NCBI GenBank assembly: GCA_005879775.1 | Contig: VBJX01000048.1 | Span: 1-7,504 of the forward strand | Source: Chloroflexota bacterium | GTDB taxonomy: Bacteria; Chloroflexota; Limnocylindria; QHBO01 | Direction: 5' to 3' | DNA length: 7,504 nt | In this document: positions 1 to 6,182 of the stretch, in pieces | How the letters are laid out: each line of letters starts with the position of its first letter | Position numbering within the stretch: position 1 is the first letter of the stretch | Translations under genes and position numbers: made by a program | Notes under the pieces: generated by a model | The model's database searches: none | What the model was told of the DNA's origin: nothing | The model's input: the letters and a program-made list of their open reading frames with translations, nothing else

Positions 1-1317
1 AGTGACGCGCTCCTCGATCCCCTCACCTCGTTGGGCAATCACCGCGCGTTCCAGGAAGAGCTCGTGCGCCAGATCGAAGGAGCGAACCGCCACGGCTATC
101 CGCTGAGCCTGGCGCTGATCGACCTCGACGATCTGAAGCGGGTCAACGAGGAGCATGGCCACGCCGGCGGTGACGGCATCCTGGCGTCGATGGGCAGGCT
201 CATCTCGACCAGCGTTCGAGCCGCGGACCGTGGCTTCCGCGTCGGTGGCGACGAGTTCGCCCTCCTCATGCCGCACACCGATGGTGAAGAGGGCCTGGTC
301 ATCGTCCGGCGCCTGCTGGTCAAGGCGCTCGCTGACGAGACGGAGCACTCTGCGATGCCTTCCTTCTCGTTCTCGGCCGGGATCTCGACCTTCCCGCTGC
401 CGAGCCCTGATTCGGGTCGCCTCCGCCGCAACGCGGATGCCGCCCTCGACTGGTCAAAGCGCCACGGCCGGACCGATGTGCAGATCTTCGATCCTGAGCG
501 CCACAGCGTCATCTCGGACACCCGCTCCACGCCGGAGCTGGCCGCCGCCGTTGCCGACGTGGCCCGCGACAAGGCGCTCGCCGCGGTCTTCCAGCCGATC
601 TATGACCTGCGCAGCGGCGAGCCGATCGGGTTCGAAGGCCTCGTGAGACCTGCCGAAAGCTGCGGCTTCCGCGACGTCGAGAGCCTGTTCATGGCGGCCG
701 AGGTCACTGACCGCACGGTGGAGCTGGACATGGCCTGCGTCGAGGTCGTGGCCTCCAGTGCGCCTCGCGACCTGACCGGGCAGTACATCGCGATCAACAT
801 CTCTCCCCGGACCCTGGAGACCGAGCAGTTTCGGATCTCCGAGCTGCTCACCCGCCTGGCGCCCCACGGAATCCTGCCGACCCAGGTGGTGCTCGAGCTG
901 ACCGAGCGGGAGGCGATCCACGACCTCGACCGGCTGCGGAGCAACCTCGAGGCCTGCCGCTCGGCGGGGATGCGGATCGCGGCGGACGATGTCGGTGCCG
1001 GCCATGCCGGACTCCGCCTCCTGAGCGAGGTGCGCTTCGACATCGTCAAGGTGGATCTCTCGCTGGTGCAGGGAGGCGTGCTGCGCGATTCGACGCTGGC
1101 CGTCCTGCAGGCGCTGCGCGACATGAGCGATCGCGGGCACATGGTCCTCGTGGCGGAGGGCATCGAAACGCGTGAGCAGCTCGAGGTGGTCCGGTCGCTC
1201 GGCTTTGGCGGTGGCCAGGGCTATCTGCTCGCCATGCCTCACCCACTGGTCAGCATGGAGCCGATCGACCTCGAGCTGCTGGCCGCCGACCCCTTCTCGA
1301 ACCTGTACGCCGCCTGA
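1..1317 (+). CDS. GGDEF-EAL bifunctional c-di-GMP protein, 5' truncated
   Basis: Coding in frame 1 from the first base; a TTG at 31 is internal, because the residues before it (DPLTSLGNHRAF) are the usual opening of a GGDEF domain. The true start lies outside the window. The diguanylate cyclase half has an intact GGDEF (nt 244-258) with an RxxD inhibitory site (RAAD) five residues before it, so cyclase activity with product feedback is plausible. The C-terminal phosphodiesterase domain starts near nt 585. Its signature reads EGL instead of EAL (nt 634-642). The other expected metal and catalytic positions look present: NIS, LELTE, ADD, KVD, AEGIE and GQGY. Family knowledge: such proteins make and/or hydrolyse cyclic di-GMP, often under an N-terminal sensor, here unseen. 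Which activity dominates cannot be told from sequence. It ends with TGA at 1315-1317 and is followed by a hairpin. Confidence 0.95.
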   Translation, partial: SDALLDPLTSLGNHRAFQEELVRQIEGANRHGYPLSLALIDLDDLKRVNEEHGHAGGDGILASMGRLISTSVRAADRGFRVGGDEFALLMPHTDGEEGLVIVRRLLVKALADETEHSAMPSFSFSAGISTFPLPSPDSGRLRRNADAALDWSKRHGRTDVQIFDPERHSVISDTRSTPELAAAVADVARDKALAAVFQPIYDLRSGEPIGFEGLVRPAESCGFRDVESLFMAAEVTDRTVELDMACVEVVASSAPRDLTGQYIAINISPRTLETEQFRISELLTRLAPHGILPTQVVLELTEREAIHDLDRLRSNLEACRSAGMRIAADDVGAGHAGLRLLSEVRFDIVKVDLSLVQGGVLRDSTLAVLQALRDMSDRGHMVLVAEGIETREQLEVVRSLGFGGGQGYLLAMPHPLVSMEPIDLELLAADPFSNLYAA

Positions 1318-1340
1318 GCATCGGGTCGGAGCCTCGCAAG

Positions 1341-1368
1341 TGGGGTGGCGGAGATCCTCGGCACCCCA
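1341..1368 (+). terminator. GC-rich hairpin after the GGDEF-EAL gene
   Basis: A perfect 7-bp stem, TGGGGTG (1341-1347) with CACCCCA (1362-1368), encloses an inner GAG/CTC stem with an ATC loop. It begins 24 nt after the stop codon. No T-tract follows, so it is not a classic intrinsic terminator; U-less hairpins are often proposed to end transcripts in high-GC bacteria. It could equally protect the mRNA 3' end. It lies just before an in-frame TAG (1369) that bounds the next reading frame. Confidence 0.4.
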
Positions 1369-1371
1369 TAG

Positions 1372-1704
1372 CATCGTTCGATCGCGACCGCCACGCCCCC
1401 GATTCAGCATGTAGCCGACGCCCCGAGCGCCAGCCTGCTCGAGCTGGACGCCGCCGTTGCCGAGCTCGGCGCTCGCCGGGCGGCATGGGTCAAGGTCCCA
1501 CCCCGGGAGCGCGCCGGCCTCCTTGCTGAGCTGATCCAGAGTGTCGCCGGCGTCGCCGAGCGATGGGCGCAGGCGGCTGCGGCGGCGGATGGGCTCGCGC
1601 CGAAGGACCGGGCAGTCGCCGAGGAGATCCTGTCCGGCCCGTACATCACGCTGCGCCACCTGCGGCTGCATCGACAGGCACTGCTCGACATCGCCGCTCG
1701 GGGT
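1372..1704 (+). other. In-frame N-terminal coding segment of the ALDH-like gene, no canonical start
   Basis: The frame of the downstream ALDH-like gene stays open from just after TAG 1369 to GTG 1705. From about 1435 it reads like the N-terminal helices of an aldehyde dehydrogenase: LDAAVAELGARRAAW, then PPRERAGLLAELIQSV. No ATG, GTG or TTG occurs in frame between 1372 and 1704. The only ATG nearby (1409) is one frame off and is followed at once by TAG. Candidates are a rare ATT (1402) or CTG (1435) start, neither with a clear ribosome-binding site, or a lost base near 1411 by mutation or sequencing error: one extra G there would give an ATG in frame. The coding look is seen directly; the cause is not known. 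Confidence 0.7.
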
Positions 1705-3111
1705 GTGCCACGCATCCCGGGACCGGTGACCCAGCTCCCAGATGGGCGGGTCGCCGCCCAGGTCGTGCCGGCAGACGTCTTCGATCGGCTCCTCTTTCCC
1801 GGCGTGAGCGCTGAGGTCTGGATGCAACCGGGCGTTGAGATCGGCGACCTGCCGGAAACCCAGGCGGTCGCGTACCGGCATCCGGACGGGGGAGGCGTCT
1901 GCCTCGTCCTCGGCGGTGGAAACGTGACCTCGATCGCCCCGCTGGATGTGCTCTACAAGCTCTTCGTCACCAATCGGGTCGTGATCCTGAAGACCCATCC
2001 CGCCCTCGGCTACCTGGCGCCCATCCTGGAGCAGGGGTTGCGGCCACTCCTGCGCGACGGCTTCCTGCGCATCGTCCCCGGCGGCGCCAGGGAAGGTGCC
2101 TACCTGGCCAACCATCCGGGCGTCGACGAGGTGCACATCACCGGGTCCTACCGCACCTACGAGTCGATCGCCTTCGGCCACGGCCCGGCGGGGGAGGAGC
2201 GACGCCTGCGCGACGAGCCAATCCTGGACAAGCCGTTCAGCGCCGAGCTGGGCAACCTGACCCCGGTCATCGTGACTCCCGGCCGATGGAGCGAGCCGCA
2301 GATCGCCTATCACGCCGACAACATCGCGACCATGCTCACCAACAACGCGGGGTTCAACTGCACCACCGCGCGCCTGCTCATCACGCCCGCGGGCTGGCGC
2401 CAGCGACATCGGCTGCTCGAGGCGATTCGCGGCCGTCTCCGGGAGATCCACCCGCGGGCGGCCTACTACCCCGGCGCCGCCGAACGCTTCGACCAGTTCG
2501 TGGCGGCCCACCCGGAGGCCGAGCTCTACGGGGACCGCCAGGGAGATCGGCTGCCGTGGGGGCTCATCTCGGATCTCGATCCGCGTCGGACCGACGATCC
2601 CTGCTTCACGACCGAGGCCTTCTGCGGCCTCTTCGGCGAGGTGCCGTTACCGTCCGAGGGCGCGGCTGACTTCGTGGACCGTGCGGTCGCGTTCGCCAAC
2701 GAGTCGGTGTGGGGCACGCTGAACGCGACCCTGATCGTGCATCCCGATTCCCTCCGCGACGCCGCCACTGCGGAGGCGGTCGAGCGCGCCATCGTGAACC
2801 TCCACTACGGGACCGTATCGGTCAACCATTGGTCCACGCTCGGCTATGCGCTGGGGACCACGCCGTGGGGAGCCTATCCGGGCCACACCCGCAGCCAGAT
2901 CGGTTCAGGGACCGATGTGGTGCACAACACCTTGATGTTCTCTCGGTCCGAGAAGACGGTCATCCGCGCCCCATTTCGGGCCTGGCCCAAGCCGGTCTGG
3001 TTCGGGACGCACGCCACGTCGCACCGGCTGGCGCACAGGCTGGTCCGCTTCGAGGCACACCCGACCCTGCTGAAGGTGGCCGGCATGCTGCCCCTGGCGG
3101 TGCTCGGCTAG
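1705..3111 (+). CDS. Aldehyde dehydrogenase-like oxidoreductase
   Basis: NAD(P)-dependent aldehyde dehydrogenase superfamily protein, divergent from the classic members. Counting from GTG 1705, visible motifs are VVILK with K96 (cofactor-binding strand), ITGS at 145-148 (usual FTGS), AELGN with E181 (position of the general base), and FNCTTAR with C219 (catalytic cysteine). EAFCGLFGEVPL matches the usual EEIFGPV region. E-to-C spacing is 38 residues, a little longer than the classic 34. GTG 1705 cannot be the natural start: it removes roughly 90 residues of N-terminal ALDH sequence coded upstream, and with them the protein would be about 558 residues. The C-terminal tail, rich in His, Trp and Arg (APFRAWPKPVWFGTH), differs from standard ALDHs. 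Substrate unknown; the neighbours give no pathway. The gene is convergent with the tRNA and the CNB gene. Confidence 0.85.
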   Translation: MPRIPGPVTQLPDGRVAAQVVPADVFDRLLFPGVSAEVWMQPGVEIGDLPETQAVAYRHPDGGGVCLVLGGGNVTSIAPLDVLYKLFVTNRVVILKTHPALGYLAPILEQGLRPLLRDGFLRIVPGGAREGAYLANHPGVDEVHITGSYRTYESIAFGHGPAGEERRLRDEPILDKPFSAELGNLTPVIVTPGRWSEPQIAYHADNIATMLTNNAGFNCTTARLLITPAGWRQRHRLLEAIRGRLREIHPRAAYYPGAAERFDQFVAAHPEAELYGDRQGDRLPWGLISDLDPRRTDDPCFTTEAFCGLFGEVPLPSEGAADFVDRAVAFANESVWGTLNATLIVHPDSLRDAATAEAVERAIVNLHYGTVSVNHWSTLGYALGTTPWGAYPGHTRSQIGSGTDVVHNTLMFSRSEKTVIRAPFRAWPKPVWFGTHATSHRLAHRLVRFEAHPTLLKVAGMLPLAVLG

Positions 3112-3136
3112 ACGGCGACGGGGCAGATGGGAGGGC

Positions 3137-3212
3137 TGGAGCGGGAGACGGGATTCGAACCCGCGACATCCACCTTGGGAAGGTGGCGCTCTGCCAGCTG
3201 AGCTACTCCCGC
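3137..3212 (-). tRNA. tRNA-Gly (anticodon CCC)
   Basis: Full cloverleaf on the minus strand. The acceptor stem is GCGGGAG (5' end at 3212) with CTCCCGC (3147-3141). D arm GCTC/GAGC, anticodon stem CCACC/GGTGG with loop TTCCCAA giving anticodon CCC (reads GGG), and T arm with loop TTCGAAT. The discriminator is U (3140), usual for bacterial tRNA-Gly, and CCA is encoded (3139-3137). The body is 73 nt plus CCA. It starts 27 nt downstream of the CNB gene on the same strand. A weak 5-bp hairpin (3220-3238) lies between them, so co-transcription is possible. Confidence 0.97.
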
Positions 3213-3239
3213 CTGGAAGGGCGCCATTCTAGCGCGCCG

Positions 3240-3662
3240 CTAGTGGGTCTCCCTGGGGTCCAGCTTGCGGACCCGGTCGGCCAGCGCATGCAGGATCTGA
3301 GCCGCGACCTCCGGGATCTGGTCCATCAGCGCATGGAACTCGCGGTGCGATACGACAAGGAGCCTGCTCGCCGTCTCCGTGGTCACCGTCGCGGTGCGCG
3401 GCCGCCCATCGATGAGCGAGATCTCCCCGAAGAAATCGCCGGGCCCCAGGGTCGTCACCCGCACGCCGTCGCGCTCGATGGCCACCTGGCCGCTGACCAG
3501 CACCATCAGGTCGCCGCCGGCATCTCCCTGTCGGATGAGGACTTTGCCGGCCGGGACCTCGACCTCCTCGGTGAGCTCGCCGACGCGCGCGATCTTGTGC
3601 TTGTCGAGACTGGCAAAGAGGGGGATCCGATACAGCAGGTCGAGCTTCTCGTCACGGGCCAC
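3240..3662 (-). CDS. Stand-alone cyclic nucleotide-binding (CNB) domain protein
   Basis: One Crp/PKA-type cNMP-binding beta-roll with no DNA-binding or catalytic domain. The phosphate-binding cassette reads FFGEISLIDGRPRTATV; the Glu after Gly and the Arg before TATV are the residues that contact the cyclic nucleotide ribose and phosphate in this family, so binding of cAMP or cGMP is plausible. The N-terminal LLYRIPLFASL is the usual helix leading into the domain. The reading frame extends to ATG 3818, but the extra 52 residues are Arg/Pro-rich and unlike the family, and that start is only 21 nt from the divergent protease ATG. GTG 3662 is preferred: AGGGAGA (3679-3673) precedes it by 10 nt and a promoter sits further upstream. 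ATG 3701 is the other option, but it falls inside the -10 box. This start gives about 140 residues. The protein may act as a small cNMP sensor on a partner not seen here. Confidence 0.85.
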   Translation of the reverse strand: MARDEKLDLLYRIPLFASLDKHKIARVGELTEEVEVPAGKVLIRQGDAGGDLMVLVSGQVAIERDGVRVTTLGPGDFFGEISLIDGRPRTATVTTETASRLLVVSHREFHALMDQIPEVAAQILHALADRVRKLDPRETH

Positions 3663-3696
3663 TGGCGCTTCGTCTCCCTGGGTGCGTGCCGGCCCG

Positions 3697-3725
3697 AGCA
3701 TACGCGGTTGAGTCACGCTTGCGAA
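3697..3725 (-). promoter_or_regulatory. Putative sigma-70-type promoter of the CNB gene
   Basis: On the minus strand TTCGCA (3725-3720) and TATGCT (3702-3697) are separated by exactly 17 bp, each matching the consensus at four of six positions. Transcription would begin near 3690, giving a leader of about 28 nt with AGGGAGA before GTG 3662. It lies inside the long frame that opens at ATG 3818, which is a reason to prefer the shorter gene. Pattern match only. Confidence 0.45.
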
Positions 3726-3773
3726 GAGCCGTCTCCGCGTTGCGAGCCGGCACCAGGACCGGCCGCGTCCTCG

Positions 3774-3803
3774 TTGACGAGGGGGCGGGGCGGCGCGTAC
3801 CGT
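3774..3803 (+). promoter_or_regulatory. Possible promoter of the secreted metalloprotease gene
   Basis: TTGACG (3774-3779), five of six to the -35 consensus, is followed after 18 bp by TACCGT (3798-3803), which keeps the key T, A and final T of a -10 box. Transcription would start near 3810, about 30 nt before the ATG. The spacer is very GC-rich. The match is weak at the -10, so this is tentative. Confidence 0.35.
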
Positions 3804-3839
3804 CGAGATCTCTGACATCGATCCTGCGGAGGAGATGAG

Positions 3840-4877
3840 ATGCCCCGATCACGCGCCTGGCGCGTTCTGGTTGTGCTTGCCACGCTCGCCTCGCTTGCGT
3901 TCGCCCCGACCGCTGCCTCCGCCGCCCCGTTCAACGGTGGCGGGATCACCGCCCTGGCCAAGGTCTTCTTCCCGAACCCGGTGGTGACCAGCGGCAACCT
4001 GGCGCTGACCGATCGCAAGGATGCCGATTACGCAGCACTCAACAGCCAACGCGTGACCGTCACCCTCACCAACCTCGACGGCTCGGGGAACCTGTGCGGG
4101 GCCTGGGCGTGCGTCGTCAACCAGACGGGCAAGGGTGCGTTCGAGACCGATGGCACCTACTACTACACCCGCCACGACGATCGCTTCGAGCAGGTGATGG
4201 CCTACTACTGGGTCACCCAGTCACAGCTTTACCTGCAGTCCCTCGGGTTCGGGGCCGGTGGCCCGTACCAGGGCATCAATGACAACCCCCAGTCGGTCAG
4301 GATCGACCAGTGGGGAGTCGACAACTCGTTCGCGTCCGACAAGCCGAAGGACCAGATGGTCTTCGGCAAGGGCGGCGTCGATGACGCAGAGGATGCCGAG
4401 GTGATCCTGCACGAATATGGCCACCAGATCCATTTCAGCCAGTCGGCGCTCTTCTTCAGCTCGACCGAGGCAGGATCCATCAGCGAGGGGTTCGGTGACT
4501 ACTGGGCCGCGGACGTGTCCGAGGTGGTGGCCGGGCTCCAGGACGATCCCGCCTGCATCGCGGACTGGGATTCGGTCAGCTACACCCCTGGCCCACAGCA
4601 CTGCCTGCGCCGCCTTGACGCCGACCTGACCTACCCCGACGACCTCAACGGGCGGGTCCACCACGACGGAGAGATCTGGTCGCAGGCGCTGTGGAGCATC
4701 CGGATCGCTCTAGGCCACGTACAGGCTGACACGGCGATCCTGCTGGCCCAATTCGGCTGGAAGGGGACGAACATGCCGGTGCTTGCCACCAGAACCGTCG
4801 CCGCGGCACAGAACCTGTACGGCTCAGTGGCAGCCAACAAGGTCTGGCAGGCCTTCCACGATCGGGGGATCCTCTAG
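3840..4877 (+). CDS. Secreted gluzincin zinc metalloprotease (M36/M4-like)
   Basis: Start ATG 3840 is supported by GGAGGAG (3828-3834) five bases upstream. Residues 1-28 form a Sec signal peptide: Arg-rich start, hydrophobic core VLVVLATLASLAFA, and ASA cleavage site, so the enzyme is exported. The zinc site is HEYGH (H191, E192, H195). A third ligand is likely E216 in SEGFGDYWA, 21 residues on, as in fungalysin-type gluzincins (GEGWSD). A later VHHDGEIWSQALW (around 273-285) matches the M36 motif around HxxGExW. Four cysteines (NLCGAWAC and the DPAC...QHC pair) could form disulfides outside the cell. At 345 residues it is short for M36, and no typical long FTP/PepSY propeptide is visible before the catalytic part. 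It is divergent from the CNB gene, sharing an upstream region of about 180 bp. Substrate unknown. Exact peptidase family is inference. Confidence 0.88.
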   Translation: MPRSRAWRVLVVLATLASLAFAPTAASAAPFNGGGITALAKVFFPNPVVTSGNLALTDRKDADYAALNSQRVTVTLTNLDGSGNLCGAWACVVNQTGKGAFETDGTYYYTRHDDRFEQVMAYYWVTQSQLYLQSLGFGAGGPYQGINDNPQSVRIDQWGVDNSFASDKPKDQMVFGKGGVDDAEDAEVILHEYGHQIHFSQSALFFSSTEAGSISEGFGDYWAADVSEVVAGLQDDPACIADWDSVSYTPGPQHCLRRLDADLTYPDDLNGRVHHDGEIWSQALWSIRIALGHVQADTAILLAQFGWKGTNMPVLATRTVAAAQNLYGSVAANKVWQAFHDRGIL

Positions 4878-4891
4878 CGGTTGAGATCCCC
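4865..4891 (+). repeat. Inverted repeat spanning the protease stop codon
   Basis: GGGGATC (4865-4871) and GATCCCC (4885-4891) form a 7-bp stem with a 13-nt loop that contains the TAG stop. No T-run follows. It may help end the protease transcript, which converges on the minus-strand operon. It could also be chance. The remaining gap to 5049 (about 160 bases) shows no gene or further structure I can support. Confidence 0.3.
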
Positions 4892-5049
4892 GTCAGAGTG
4901 GTGGTGGACGATCGTGTGGCAGCGGGCCTCCCGGCATGCGGTCGGAACAGCCCGAAGGACGCGCTGCCGATTGGCGAGCGTTACGCGCGCCGGCTGGCCC
5001 AGGCCGCGAGGCGGTGCCTAGCGGCGACATGGAGGCGCCCGCACGTCAC

Positions 5050-5361
5050 CTACCAGAGGATGAGCCAGGTGGCATCCGCCGCAGCCACTGCGGCCCAGAA
5101 GCCCATGATCAGCAGCGGCCTGCGCAGGATGCACTGGCTACGGGTGATTCCCAGCGCAACCGCCTTGCCGTAGAGGCCGATGGCGACGAGCGCCACGGCG
5201 AGCACGAAGACCGGTGGGGTGAGCAGCCAGGCGATCAGCCCCACCGTCCCCATCTTGCAGAAGGTGAACGCCAATCGGTCGTACTTCTGGGCCCGGGTCA
5301 GCGGGGGACGAGCGGCCAGCCAGGCCTTGATCGGATCAAGGGCCGGCGTGCCGGCGCTCAT
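5050..5361 (-). CDS. Small integral membrane protein
   Basis: 103 residues; family not recognised. A soluble N-terminal segment (1-30, with DPIKAWLAARPPLTRAQKYD) precedes hydrophobic stretches at about 31-48, 50-70 and 83-102, so two or three transmembrane helices are likely. The C-terminus is very hydrophobic, ending WLILW. Its ATG (5361-5359) overlaps the TGA of the radical SAM frame (5360-5358) as ATGA, with no strong ribosome-binding site of its own. It is therefore probably translated by re-initiation after the radical SAM gene. Such tight coupling suggests a shared job, for instance membrane attachment or handling of a membrane substrate, but this is inference. It ends in TAG (5052-5050). 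Confidence 0.8.
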   Translation of the reverse strand: MSAGTPALDPIKAWLAARPPLTRAQKYDRLAFTFCKMGTVGLIAWLLTPPVFVLAVALVAIGLYGKAVALGITRSQCILRRPLLIMGFWAAVAAADATWLILW

Positions 5362-6182
5362 GATCGGACCATCAGGGCGTCGAGCTCGACCAGCTGACGG
5401 GCGGCGACCTGCCCGGCCGAGGTGCGGCGCCGCAGGTTGCCGAATAGCTGGCGGGCGCAGAAGGGGATCCGCACCGGATCCTCCTCGCCATCAGTCGAGC
5501 CGACGTGGACGCAGCATTGCTGCAGGCGCTCGATGTTCATGGTCCAGGCGTCCATGAACGACTTCACGCTGAGGCGCTTGGTGCGCAGCGCGACCAGCTC
5601 CGCGGCACGCTCCCCCTTCACCAGGTAGCGGCCGACATCCTTGATGAAGCCGCCGATCCCGATGTCGCAGGCCTCGCAGATGTTGATGATGTAGTCGATC
5701 AGCTCGGGGCGGCTGATGGTCGTCGTCTCGCTCATCATCCCGATGAGGGCGTCCCACAGCTGGTCGTCGGCGGCGATCCGGTTGCCGACGATCGACAGGT
5801 TGGACTTGAGGCGCTCGATTCCCACCAGCTTCGGGATGGACCGATGGACCCCGTTGTCCTCCTTCACGAAGTAGGTGATGGCACAGCAATCCGGGTGGCT
5901 ACAGGGCAGGGCGATGAAATCGGAGGCATCGGCTCGCCCGTTCGTCTGCGGACCGAGGCGCTTCAGCACACCGGTGGTGGTCATCCGCCGCATCGGGTCG
6001 ATGGGGTTCGCCCGGCCTGAACCGAAGACCGGCTGGTACGCGACGCCGGCGATGTAGTCGGTGTCGAAGGCGAAATCGGCCACCGCCCCGATCTCGTGGT
6101 CGTTGACGCCGTGGGCCACGACCATGGTCAGGGTGGTGAAGATGCGCGCGTCGGTCAGGCGCTTGATTGCCTCGGCCTTCAT
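5358..6182 (-). CDS. Radical SAM enzyme (COG1964/MJ0619-like), C-terminal fragment after a frameshift
   Basis: C-terminal half of the radical SAM enzyme whose N-terminal half lies in another frame. Family-like sequence already begins at about 6224 (PATHLFHRGEDLRAMK), upstream of the first in-frame ATG (6182), so the fragment is the tail of a longer protein and not a gene with its own start. The frame stays open to 6803, but beyond 6224 it is an Arg/Gly-rich shadow of the N-terminal half. Cysteine motifs typical of this family are seen: LPCSHPDCC, NICEACD, and LQQCCVH followed by RIPFCARQLFG, likely ligands for auxiliary Fe-S clusters. ATG 6182 overlaps the TGA of the upstream fragment as ATGA, so separate coupled translation is formally possible. 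The stop overlaps the start of the small membrane protein downstream. Confidence 0.85.
   Translation of the reverse strand: MKAEAIKRLTDARIFTTLTMVVAHGVNDHEIGAVADFAFDTDYIAGVAYQPVFGSGRANPIDPMRRMTTTGVLKRLGPQTNGRADASDFIALPCSHPDCCAITYFVKEDNGVHRSIPKLVGIERLKSNLSIVGNRIAADDQLWDALIGMMSETTTISRPELIDYIINICEACDIGIGGFIKDVGRYLVKGERAAELVALRTKRLSVKSFMDAWTMNIERLQQCCVHVGSTDGEEDPVRIPFCARQLFGNLRRRTSAGQVAARQLVELDALMVRS

Noticed and set aside
454..2511. 685-residue open frame on the minus strand
   Set aside because: It lies antisense to the GGDEF-EAL and ALDH genes, both with recognisable motifs. Its translation has no domain pattern and reflects the GC-rich third positions of the genes opposite.
3220..3238. GGCGC/GCGCC hairpin between the CNB gene and the tRNA
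   Set aside because: Only five base pairs with a nine-base loop and no T-run; too weak to call a terminator.
2709..3815. 368-residue plus-strand frame across the ALDH end, tRNA and CNB gene
   Set aside because: It runs through the antisense of a tRNA and of a clear CNB domain, and its sequence is low-complexity with no family match.
4936..5397. 153-residue plus-strand frame in the convergent gap
   Set aside because: Polar, low-complexity sequence that overlaps the antisense of the small membrane protein, which has coupled translation and clear hydrophobic helices.
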